Shown piece after piece: positions 33,401 through 45,400 of a DNA stretch of 64,000 nt. Location: contig CANJKZ010000537.1 of assembly GCA_947471745.1 (NCBI GenBank), forward strand, positions 193,501-257,500, given 5' to 3'. Made by a program: the position numbers and the translations under genes. Positions within the stretch are counted from its first letter, which is position 1; each line of letters starts with the position of its first letter. The notes below the pieces were generated by a model, which did not search any database, was not told the origin of the DNA, and worked only from the letters and a program-made list of their open reading frames with translations. This DNA is from Closterium sp. Naga37s-1 (taxonomy: Eukaryota; Streptophyta; Zygnematophyceae; Desmidiales; Closteriaceae).

Positions 33401-36400
33401 TGCATGCGCCTTGTCCTCTGCTCAAACTGCTGCATGCGCCTTGTCCTCTGCTCAAACTGCTGCATGCGCCTTGTCCTCTGCTCAAACTGCTGCATGCGCC
33501 TTGTCCTCTGCTCAAACTGCTGCATGCGCCTTGTCCTCTGCTCAAACTGCTGCATGCGCCTTGTCCTCTGCTCAAACTGTGTTACCGTGATTCCTTTTCC
33601 CATGCCTGCCTGCCTGTCTGTCTGCGTGCGTGCATGCGTCACTGCCAGTCAAACCCGTTACTGGAGGCCTTTGGGAATGCCAAGACTGTACGCAACAACA
33701 ACTCCAGGCAAGCTCACTCCTCCACATAACCCGTCACCACCCCTCTCTCCACCCTCCCTCTCCTTTGCCCGCTCTCCTCCTCTCTCGCCCCCCCTCCATT
33801 CTTCCCCTCCATTCCGTTTTTCTCACCTCCCCTTTTTCTCGTTATTGTCCCCCGTCTTCCCTTTTCCCAGCCTGCTCCCTCTCTTCTCCTCACTCCCCTC
33901 CCCCATCCCCAACCCCTCGTCCACCCCTCCCCCTCTACCAGTCGCTTTGGCAAGTTTGTGGAGATTCAGTTTGACCGGGCGGGGCGCATATCGGGGGCGG
34001 CGGTGCGCACGTACCTGCTGGAGCGGTCCAGAGTGGTGCAGATAGCAGACCCTGAGCGCAACTACCACGCATTCTACCAAGTCTGCTGCGGTGCTTCTGA
34101 AGAGGTGCGTTGCGTTATTGCACAGTGTTGTGTTTCACAATTGATGTGCTTTGCCTCCACTCCTCACAGCCACCCCCCCCCCCCCCCCCCCCCCCCCCCA
34201 CTGCTGGCTGCCGCGTGCCTGCCTTGCTGCTCTCTCGACTCACGCTGCTTCCGCAACCCCCTCTCCCCTTTCTGGCAAACGGCATTGCATCTCTGCTCCC
34301 CCCTTCCCCACTCTGCACCCCGTTAATCCCTCTCCGCCCCCACCCCACCCCACCCCTCTTCCCCACCCGTCCTCCACCCGCCCGCCCCTTGCTCTCGTGC
34401 TTCCTTCCCCGCGCTGTCCGTCCATCCGCCCATCCGTCCACCCGTCCGTCCGTCTCCCTCTCTCTCCGACCCTGGCGGTGGGGGTGGGTGGGAGCAGGAG
34501 CGGGCGCGGCTGAAGCTGGGGGCAGCGGAGACGTACCACTACCTGAACCAGAGCAACTGCTACGAGATACCAGGCAAGGACTCCAACGCCGTGGAGTACC
34601 AGAAGACCCGCCGCGCCATGGAGGTCGTGGGGCTCACGCTCGATGAACAGGTGCGGAGGGGGCTGTATGGGGGGAGGGTGCGGGATGTGTGTAGGGGGTG
34701 GGGTGTGTGTAGAGGGTGCGTGGGGTTGAGTTGTGCCGTGGAGTACCAGAAGACCTGCTGCGCCATGGAGGTCGTTGGACTCACCCTTGACGAACAGGTG
34801 CGTGGGGGGGCTGTATGGGGGGAGGGTGCGGGATGTGTGGAGGGGGTGCGTGGGGTTGTGCCGTGGAGTACCAGAAGACCCGTTGTGCCATGGAGGTCGT
34901 TGGACTCACCCTCGACGAACAGGTGCGCGCGCAGGAGGGGCGTGGGGAGTAAGTGGGGAGCGGGGGGGAGTGTGGGGTTTGCGTGGGGTGTGTGGGGTGT
35001 GCGTGGGGTGTTGGAGAGTGTGGGTGTGGCAGTGCTACGTTGATTTGATGCAGTAACCGTCAGGTTGAAGAAGAAGGACGTGTGGCAAGCACGCAATCAC
35101 CCCCTCCTTCCCCCCCCCCCCCCCCCCCCCCCTCGTTTCCCCTGCAAATCAACCGACCCAAATCCTCACACACACACAGCCCTTATCCCTGCATTTCCTC
35201 CCGTTCCCGACCCTGCGTTACCCATTGTTACCCCCTCGTTACCCCCTCGTTACCCTTCCCCCCCTTATGCCGCATGGAGGTGGCCATTCTGCATCTGAGC
35301 AACATCATGTTCCCTCACCAACCCCTCACCATCCCTCTTGCTTTCCTCCTCTCTTCCTCTATTTCCCCCTTCCCCGCCCCTGCCTCTTGGCAACCTGCTC
35401 TCAACAGGAGTCGATACTCCGGGTGGTGGCGGCCATTCTGCATCTGGGCAACATCACTTTCCCTCACTGACCGTCCCTTGCCTCTTGCTCTCCCTCCACC
35501 CTCTCCCGCCCCGCCGCCCCCTCCTCCCCTCACCGGCTTCCAACAGGAGTCGATATTCCGCGTGGTGGCGGCCATTCTGCACCTGGGCAACATCACGTTC
35601 AAGGGGGGCACAGCAGCGGACTCGTCCAAGCTGCATGGAGACAAGTCCAAGTTCCACCTAGAGGCCGTTGCAGAGCTGCTCAGGTGCACTGCTGCTCACC
35701 ACACACTCTCCCCCAACCCCACCCACGGTCGCACGTTTGGTCTCATTTTGAGGCGCCTAAAAAACAGACTCCCCACACACCCCCCCACACACGGTCGCAC
35801 GTTTGGTCTCATTTTGAGGCGCCTAAAAAACAGACTCCCCACACACCCCCCCACACACGGTCGCACGTTTGGTCTCATTTTGAGGCGCCTAAAAAACAGA
35901 CTCCCCACACACCCCCCCACACACGGTCGCACGTTTGGTCTCATTTTGAGGCGCCTAAAAAACAGACTCCCCACACACCCCCCCACACACGGTCGCACGT
36001 TTGGTCTCATTTTGAGGCGCCTAAAAAACAGACTCCCCACACACCCCCCCACACACGGTCGCACGTTTGGTCTCATTTTGAGGCGCCTCAAAGACAGACT
36101 CCCCACACACCCCCCCACACACGGTCGCACGTTTGGTCTCATTTTGAGGCGCCTCAAAGACAGACTCCCCACACACCCCCCCACACACGGTCGCACGTTT
36201 GGTCTCATTTTGAGGCGCCTCAAAGACAGACTCCCCACACACCCCCCCACACACGGTCGCACGTTTGGTCTCATTTTGAGGCGCCTCAAAAACAGACTCC
36301 CCACACACCCCCCCACACACGGTCGCACGTTTGGTCTCACACACGGTCCCACAGCACCACGTTCAGCGAGCCAATCTTCCAGTGTGGTGCCAGCCTGTTG

Positions 36401-39400
36401 CACCACACTGTGCTCTCACAAGGCGAGCTGCGGGAAGGGCTGTTGGGTAAAGGCAGGCAGGGGGGAGGGGCGTGAGCAGGTGTGGGTGGAGAAACGATTG
36501 GGTTGAGGTGCACGCGTGGGGCGCCTGGCAGGCATCTGCCCTCACTCCATCTTGGAGCACCTTGGAGCACCTTGGAGCACCTTGGAGCACCTTGGAGCAT
36601 CTTGGAGCACCTTGGAGCACCTTGGAGCACCTTGGAGCATCTTGGAGCACCTTGGAGCACATGTTTGTCGCTTGAGTCATCATGTGTCAAGCTGTGCCTG
36701 TGCCTTTGCTGTTTGTGGCCTTGATCTCCCTTCTCGTGCGTGTGCGTGTGCATGTGTGCGTGTGTGCGTGTGCATGTGTGCATGTGCATGTGTGTGCAGG
36801 TGTGAGAAGAAGAAGCTGCGGGAGTCGCTGTTAACGCGCACGCTGGTGACTCGGGACGGCAACATCAAGAAGGACCTGGACCCCGCTGCTGCCGTGGTCA
36901 GCCGAGACACCCTCGCCAAGACCATCTACTCCCGCCTCTTCGACTGGTGCGCTGGGGGAACCACGTGCAGTGATGATTTGTGGGCTGGGGGAACCGCAGT
37001 CAATGGTGCATAGTGATTGAGGCGTTTGCCTTTCTCGACCCCGCTGCTGCAGTGGTCAGTCGAGACACCCTCGCCAAGACCATCCACTCCCGCCTCTTTG
37101 ACTGGTGCGCGCTGCCTGCTGCCTCTTGCTGCTGCTGCCTCTTGCTGCTGCTGCTCTGCTCCCACTGCGGCTGTGCTGTTTGCCGTTGTCTTGCGTCTCT
37201 TCTTCGCATCCCATTGCCTTTACCCCTCTTGTGCCGTGGCCCAGACATACATACCCCTGTGCTGTGCCCCATTCCATGCATGTCCCACACTTCATATGCA
37301 CGGCAGGTTGGTGGACAAGGTGAACAAGTCCATAGGGCAGGGTGGCTTCTGAGTCTTTTGATTCGACTCTCCCATTCTTTTTCCACCTCCCATCATTCCC
37401 CCTCAACCCTGCCCAGGCTAGTGGACAAGGTGAACAAGTCCATAGGGCAGGACCCCGACTGTGCGTCCATCGTCGGTGTACTTGACATCTACGGCTTCGA
37501 GACCTTCCAGTTCAACAGGTCATACTCACGCACGCCCCCTCCTCCCCCACCTCCACCTTCAACCCCATCACCACCCCCATCCACATCCCCATCCCCACCC
37601 CCACCATACCCCCACCCTATCCCCACCCTCTTCTTCCACTTTCCGTTGCCCCTCCACTTTCCGTTTCTCTTCTATGTCACCTTCACCATGTCTCATCCAT
37701 CCGCGGGCACCTCACAGCCCCACCCCAGCGCATGAACCAGCAAGGCACGTGCCTGTGAGAGCGAGTGCCCATACGCCCATCACTCGGACCAACCCCTCTC
37801 CCGTCCCGATTTGCTCCCGTCGATGGTGGTCAGCTTGCAATGTTGTCACTGTCTCATGTGGATACCTGTGTGTTTGCGTGCATACCTGTGCATGCATCAT
37901 AATTTGCCTCTGCGTGTGTGCCCCCGCATTTGTATGTGTTCGTGTGTGTGTGTGTGTGCGCGCGCCCCCGTGCGTGCGTGCGTGCGTGTGTGTGTGTGTG
38001 TGCATGGTGACACGGCAGTTTCGAGCAGTTCTGCATCAACCTCGCAAACGAAAAGCTCCAGCAGCACTTCAACCAGGTACCCTGCTCATCTCCACTGCTA
38101 TGGTGTATGCACCGCACCGCACCGCACTGCACTTCACAAATAACTGCGGGGAAACAGGGCTGTCAGGCTGGCTACCAGACTAGTTTCCAGAATAGTTTCC
38201 CCACGACCCATGATTTTGCTGCATGTCTGGGCCCTCTGATCTCATCCCACGGGCCCTTGTGTCATCATCTCCACATGCCAAACGCCAATCACTTCACACG
38301 TTTTTCCATCCTGACCCATTTTTGGCCCCTTCCGTGCCACACGCTTGTGGCCCCACCAACACATGTTTGAGGTGGAGGAGCAGGAGAAGAAGCGAGAGGA
38401 GGTACAATGGTGCTATCTCATCTTCCCGTTCCTTCCATCCCTCACATCCCGCCACTTCCTCCCTTCCCTCCCATCCCTTGCGTTCCCCTCTCCCACCACC
38501 GCCCACCAGCACGTGTTCAAGGCGGAGCAGGAGGAGTACGAGCGAGAGGAGATCGACTGGAGCCATCACCTTTTTCCGTCCCTCCCATCCATCTTAATTC
38601 CTCCCATCCCATCCATCCACTTGTCCCCCCCCCCGCCCGTCCCTCCCATCCCTCCTGTTCCCCCTCCCACCACCCACCAGCACGTGTTCAAGGCGGAGCA
38701 GGAGGAGTACGAGCGAGAGGAGATCGACTGGAGCTACATTGAGTTTGTTGACAACCAGGACGTGCTAGAGCTCATTGAGAAGGTGCGAGCAGTTTGAGTT
38801 TGTTCTGGCATGAGAGCATGAGAGCCTCAAAGAGTCTGTAAGAAACTTGCATGGCCTGGTTGGTCGACTGGAGCTACATTGAGTTTGTGGACAACCAGGA
38901 CGTGCTCGAGCTCATTGAGAAGGTGCGAGCAGGGGGGCAGTAGTGGGGGGCGTTTGATGATATCTATGCATGCCATGCATGGTTGAAGCGGTGGGATGGT
39001 TAGTTTCATCGTGCCATGCATCACTGGCTGGAGCTACATGGAGTTTAACACTTTTGAGAATTCTCAAAAGTGATGTTCATGTAGTTTGTGGATAACCAGG
39101 ATGTGCTGGCAGCTGGAGCTCATTGAGAATGTGTGAGAAGGGGGAGGTTGCTGTCTGTGGTATCAGAGCCCAAGAGCCAGGAGGGTGTGTGAGCGATCTT
39201 GGTGGGCTGGTGGGTTGACTGGAGCTACCTCAAGTTGGTATGCAACCAGGCGGTGTTTGAAAGCTTATTCACAAGCTGCTGCTGCTTCCGCCGGCCACTG
39301 CCACCGTCACCGCTGCGACCACTGCTGCGCTTCTTTTCCCGCCTCACTGTGCAGTGTGCTACCGCATTCCGTTGGTCTTGTGTTGGCTGGTCACACACAG

Positions 39401-42400
39401 TCACGGTCATATCCAGAGAGCTGTTGCAAATGTAGACGACATCCCCTTCTTTCCGGAACATGTACGTGCAAGCAATCACAGGGGAATGCCAATCGAGTGG
39501 TGTTCTCTCAGGCAGATGTGAAGAACAAGGAAAGGGGAGAGCGATTCCAAGTGAATCTTAAATCCCTTGTGCCTTGAGACCTCCTTTCTTCCTTCTCGCC
39601 CGCAGTATCTGGCGTGGCCTCCTTCCCCCCCTTGCCCACATTCCAGTGTTGTAAAGCATGTCGCGCGCCGCCTCTGCCATTTTCCTGCATCATGTCAGCT
39701 CACCGCTGTGCCTGCCTGCTATGCACTAGCCATGCTCACACCTGTCCTTGCTTCTCAATTCCTGCTTGCTGAGTGTCTCCCTGCATTTGCTTGTATGTGT
39801 GTGCGTGGGTGTGTGTGTGTGTGTGCATGCGTGCATTCGTGTGTCTGTGCGTGTGTGTGAACGTGCGCAGAAACCAATGGGCATCATATCACTTCTAGAC
39901 GAGCAATGGTCAGTGCCCACCGCTTCCTCCACCCCTTCCTCCACCCTTCCTCACAGTTTCCCCTGCTTCCTCCTCTCCCCCTGCCCCACTCTTCTCTACC
40001 TGCCCAACCCCTCCCTGCACCCTCCCCCCTCGCTGCGAATCTCCTCCCTCCCTGCCTGGTCCAGTCCTCCGTGTCCTGAATTGGGACTCTCAGTTCTTAC
40101 AAGAACCTCCTTCTCTTTCACTCAAAGTTCCGGCATAACACAGTTTGCCCACTCAACCTCGTCGCACACTCCCTTTGCCCTATCGCCCGTTGCCCCACCC
40201 ACCAACAATCGCCTGTTGCCCTACCACCAGAGCCGCACTGCCATCCCACCACTCCCCCTCTCCCCTCCTCCCCTCGCCCCTCCCTCCGCGTCCTCACCAA
40301 CAGCATGTTCCCCAAGTCAAACGCGGAGACATTTGCAACGAAGCTGTACCAGACGTGTGCGCAGCACGCGCGGTTTGAGAAGCCCAAGCTGTCGCAGACG
40401 GACTTCACCATCAACCACTACGCCGGGCAGGTGGGGGCGATGAGGCAGGTGGGGGCGAGGAGCTGGGCAGGCAAGATATGCCTGGCTCCTCTGCTGCTAG
40501 AGTGATTGAGGTGACGGTGAGTAGCCCCCCTCCTGGGCTTTGAGAGGCCCAAGCTGCCACAGACGGACTTCACCGTCAACCACTACGCCGGGCAGGTGGG
40601 TGTCTGTGGGAAGTGGGCCTTGCTTTCCTTCTCCGCCCCAAGTTCCATAGCCTTCCCTTTGAGAAGCCCAAGCTGTCGCAGACGGACTTCACCGTCAACC
40701 ACTACCCCAGGCGGGTGCCGCTCTCGTATACCCGCCCAGGGGGGGGCATTGGGTGGTGCGGGGTGGGGGTGGGGTGGGGGTGTGGGGTGGGGGTGGGGGA
40801 TGGGGATGGGGGACGGGGGATGGGGGAAGCAGAGAGCGAAGAGAGGGGGATGAAACAGGGGTGCCTTGTTTCATGCATGGTGGAGGGTTGTGCTTTGGTT
40901 GATTTGATGGCACCGGCAGGCATCCACAGCCTTGAGACACTGTGCTGTTGTGAGCCGTCTGTCATGTGAGCAGTGTTAGTGCACCCACCGCACCTGAGCT
41001 GCTCTGCGCATGAGTTGCTCTGCCTTCCGCTCCGCCTGCTACCTGCTGCCTGCTGCCCGCTGCCCACCTTTGCCTTGTTCCCTCTCCCATGCCTGCCATG
41101 CCAAGCCCAACCGCAGGAACTCCCATTCCATCCCCATGACCCACTGTGCACCCATCTGTACGTACAAGCACTCACGGCATACCCCCAGTCAAGTCACTCA
41201 CTGTCTGTGCAGCAGCAAGGGTAGGCACGATGGCGGCACACAGGCGCTTCACCCACCTGCACTGCCAGATGACGCGTCTTGCTCCTTTTGCATCGCTGCC
41301 TCTCCGTCCTCCCCCCTTCGCCCGATGGCCCACGAGGCGAAACCACTGTTCAACAAGAAGAGAACAGCACGACCAGGTGACAGAGCACCAGCCCTGCCAT
41401 CCATGCTTCTCCTTCCTTTTCTCCCTCCTCTCCCAACCCGCTCCTGCCTGCCAGGTGACGTACCAGTCGGACCTGTTTCTGGACAAGAGCAATGGCTAGA
41501 TGGTGGCACAGCGGAGCAGCATGCAGTTGCAAGCAGGTAGCACCGGAGCACTGGTCATGCTGCTGATGCCTCATGCTTCGTACTCCTCTCCGCCCCTTCC
41601 CGCGGCCCCATGGGCAGGTGACGTACCAGTCGGACCTGTTTCTGGACAAGAACAAGGACTACGTGGTGGCGGAGCGGAGCAGCATGCAGTGGCAGGCAGG
41701 TAGCACCGGAGCACTGTCCTCCTGCTGATGCCTCATGCTTCATTCATACTCCTCTCTCCCCCGGCCCATGACCAGGTGACGTACCAATCAGACCTGTTTC
41801 TGGACAAGAACAAGGACTACGTGGTGGCGGAGCACCAGGACCTGCTGGGCAACTCCAAGGACCCCTTTGTCGTCTCGCTCTTCCCACCCAGTGCCGGCGG
41901 CGAGAAGGCCAAGACCAAGTTCACGTCCCTTGGCTCCAGCTTCAAGGTGCGCCCGCACTGCACCTCACTGCACCGCACTGTCTTGCACTGCCCCACACAG
42001 CACTGCACGGTCGCGCCACCCCTCTCGGCCCCACTCCGTGTCCCGTGCATTTGCAATATTCAGTGAGTAACACTCCATGTATCTGGATGCCTATACCACT
42101 CTGATCTTAGTAAATTAAAAGATAGGATGCTTTTATGATTCATCCTTTTCTTGATTCACTTGGTGTTTGCTCCTCCTTCACTTGGTGCGGTGCGCGTGGT
42201 GCGGTGCGGTGTGGTGCGGTGGCAGCAACAACTGGCGGAGCTTATGTCGTCGCTGGGCACGACAGAGCCGCACTACGTGCGGTGTGTGAAGCCCAACAGC
42301 AAGAACCGCCCGGGCGCGTTCGAGAACCAAAACGTCATCCAGCAGCTGCGATGCGGGGTGAGATGCACAGGGGTGGGGTGAGATGCACAGGGGTGGGGTG

Positions 42401-45400
42401 AGATGCACAGGGGTGGGGTGAGATGCACAGGGGTGGGGTGAGATGCACAGGGGTAGGGTGAGATGCACAGGGGTGGGGTGAGATGCACAGGGTTGGGGTG
42501 AGATGCACAGGGGTGGGGTGAGATGCACAGGGGTGGGGTGAGATGCACATGGGTGGGATGAGATGCATACGCATGGGGAGGGAAGAGATAAGGGAGAAGA
42601 GGGGTGGGAAGGGAAAGGAAAAGACGGAAGTGGAGATGTCAGAAGGTGGTGGCCGAGAGATGTCAGAAGGTGGTGGCCGGGAGATGTCAGAAGGTGGTGG
42701 CCGGGAGATGTCAGAAGGTGGTGGCCGGGAGATGTCAGAAGGTGGTGGCCGGGAGATGTCAGAAGGTGGTGGCCGAGAGATGTCAGAAGGTGGTGGCCGG
42801 GAGATGTCAGAAGGTGGTGGCCGGGAGATTTTGAAGGCAAGGCGGTTCGCAGGAATTGGGTTGGCGGAGTGGGGTCATCAGGTCATGGAAACGAGAGGGT
42901 AGCATAGCATGCAGGCATGGCAGGGACATAAGAGTGTGCGTTGCATAGCAATCTGCTGCAGGCGCACGCGGCACATACGCCCTCGGTTCGATGAGCATTG
43001 CAGTTGTGACACCTCTTCCCATCACCCTTTCCTTCCTTCCTTTGGACATGCACCATGCACCATGCGTTTTAGCCCATCCCCATATGCGCCATGCATGATG
43101 CCTCATTCCCCCATGCCTCATTCCCCCATGCCCCATGCACCATATCCCGTCTCTGCTGCTGCCGTACACGTGTGTTGTGTCTGTGTGTGGATGCAGGGCG
43201 TGCTAGATACCATCCACATGCGCATCTGCTCTCGTCACTCTACTTCCCTTTCTCGCTTCGCTCACTCTCATTCACTCACTCTCACTCACTCACTTCCCTC
43301 CCTCAAATTCCCCACTCGCAGGGTGTGCTGGAGGCCATTCGCATCAGCTGTGCGGGCTACCCCACGCGCCGCTCCTTCGACGAGTTCCTCTCGCGCTTCT
43401 CCATGCTCGCCCCGGACATTCTCCTCGACTCCAGGTCTGTCTTTGCCCACCCACCCTAACCCCAATGCATGACGACCCTGAGACCCCGCGTTCCTCTCGC
43501 GCTTCTCCATGCTCGCCCCGGATATTCTCCTCGACTCCAGGTCTCCCCTCTGCCCACCCACCCCACCCGACCCCCCTCGCACCCTAAGTCCTCTCTCGAA
43601 CGGTCCTTTCATTGATAAGTTCTCAAGTACAAGCACATGCTTGTATATATATATATATATATATATACATATGCTACGACCTCGTAAGGTACGGTGTAAC
43701 TCTGTACGTTGAGCGGCTACTGCCTAAGGGAGCTCTAACTCCGGCTCCAACACTATGAAGCAGTCCCCAGGTGAGAAAGTGTCTTCTGGTTCTGGCCTGC
43801 CGATAGGGGCATTCTCGGCTATAGTGGCCTCGTTGGATTTGATCATGGGTGTCTGACTGTGAGAGAGGGCTGCCAGAGGGAGCCAGGGAGTTACTCACCA
43901 GTGGGCGTCTGAATCCCTCAGGGGAACTGCTGCAGCACACCCTGGAGCTGTAAGTACAGGACCTCAAGGCAGGACATACCCAGCGACTCCTGTCTCTGTC
44001 GGGGTATGGCGCTAGAGACTGGCTGCTAGCAGTTCCCTTGGTCCCATCCCTTCGCCTCAGCCCGCCTTACTTCTCGATGGCCCTCCAGTTCAGGCTGGGC
44101 CTCCCCTTTTCGGCACTAGACGTATGCGACTGCGACAGCAGCAAAGAGGTGCCAAATTGCCAATCCCGGACAAGCGGCTCTCCAACCACCTACTTCGCTG
44201 CGGAACCTGGAAAGGAAGGACGAATAGTATACCCACAATGCTCTACGGGACGCATGCATCCACATGGCCCAGGGCGGGGGGCGGGCTTCATCGTCCACAA
44301 AGAAACAGACAGCCACATTCTGCCGCGTGGACCGGGACTCGGGTGCTGTATGGATCAGTGATGTCACCATCACTGATCCAATTAGCTCCAGGTACCCAAG
44401 GGTGATGTAAGGAAGAGGATGGGCAGCAAGTGAGATGGCTGCATACCACACCACTACAGACCACTATAGTGTCTGGAGCAAGCTGAGTCCCCAGCGCGGC
44501 CATTCTTCCGATGGGAGGAGGTAGGGCGGGGTGGTTCGGGCCAGGTAGGCGACCTGCCGTGAGATGCACATGCAGTGGGTGAGTAGTAGTAACGATGCTA
44601 GTTGCGGGTCCATGGTGGCTGGGCTATGAGGGGGAGCGTGGACTGCATGGCCGCGAGCTGCTTCCGTACGGATGCGGCTCCGCCCTCCTCTGGACCAACA
44701 TGGATTCCTTCCCAGCACAGGTAGGCTGTCCATCCGTGCTCAAGGGCACCCCCGCGGGGACGGGAGGGTGTCTGTGTGCAGGTGCGAGGCGAGTTAGCCC
44801 AGGCGCCACATTTGCGCGGGTTGTGAGTGAGTGAGGCCCGCTGCTGTGAGTGACCCTGTTGGTGAAATGGTGGAAGGCTGTTGTGCACCCGCCCGGTTCT
44901 CCCACGAATGTGACGTCATCAGCATATGCTAAGCAGAGTACGTTGGGGTGGGCAGCGGCAGTTCCGGTGAGGGTGGGGTGGATTCCATCATTCCGGCTGC
45001 AAAAAGGAGGGGTCCAAGCCAAGAAGGTCCTCTTGGTGGACGCCCTTTTTGCTGAGTAATGGTGGGTTTGCGAAACCAGCGTCCAGTTAGAGCAGCGATG
45101 GACAACCGTAGGTGAGTTGCACCAGTGCAAGCAGTTGCTGGAGCGATGAGCGAGGAGCGGTGAGCGGTGAGCGGTGAGCGCTCTCTCTTTCTCGAATGGT
45201 CCTTTACAATTCAGGTCATAGAGCACAGTGGAGAGGCAAGCACACGCAAGCAAGGTCGCAGCGCAGTAGGTGAGCTTGAGCTCCAGGAGATTTTCTAGAA
45301 TTTCTGACATAGTTCCAGTGAGCAGCGGTGTTTAACCGAAGTTGAGCTCGAGGAGATTTTCTATAATTCTACAAAAAATAAGTCTTTTTTTAGGATTCCC

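Noticed and set aside
32969-34045. Open frame with 13 repeats of a [10 protein letters not shown] unit
   Set aside because: It is the 30-bp intron minisatellite read through; it ends in real myosin exons read out of frame.
33181-36342. Possible CRISPR-like arrays
   Set aside because: The 30-bp and 66-bp arrays have no variable spacers between repeats; they are head-to-tail minisatellites in introns of a eukaryotic gene.
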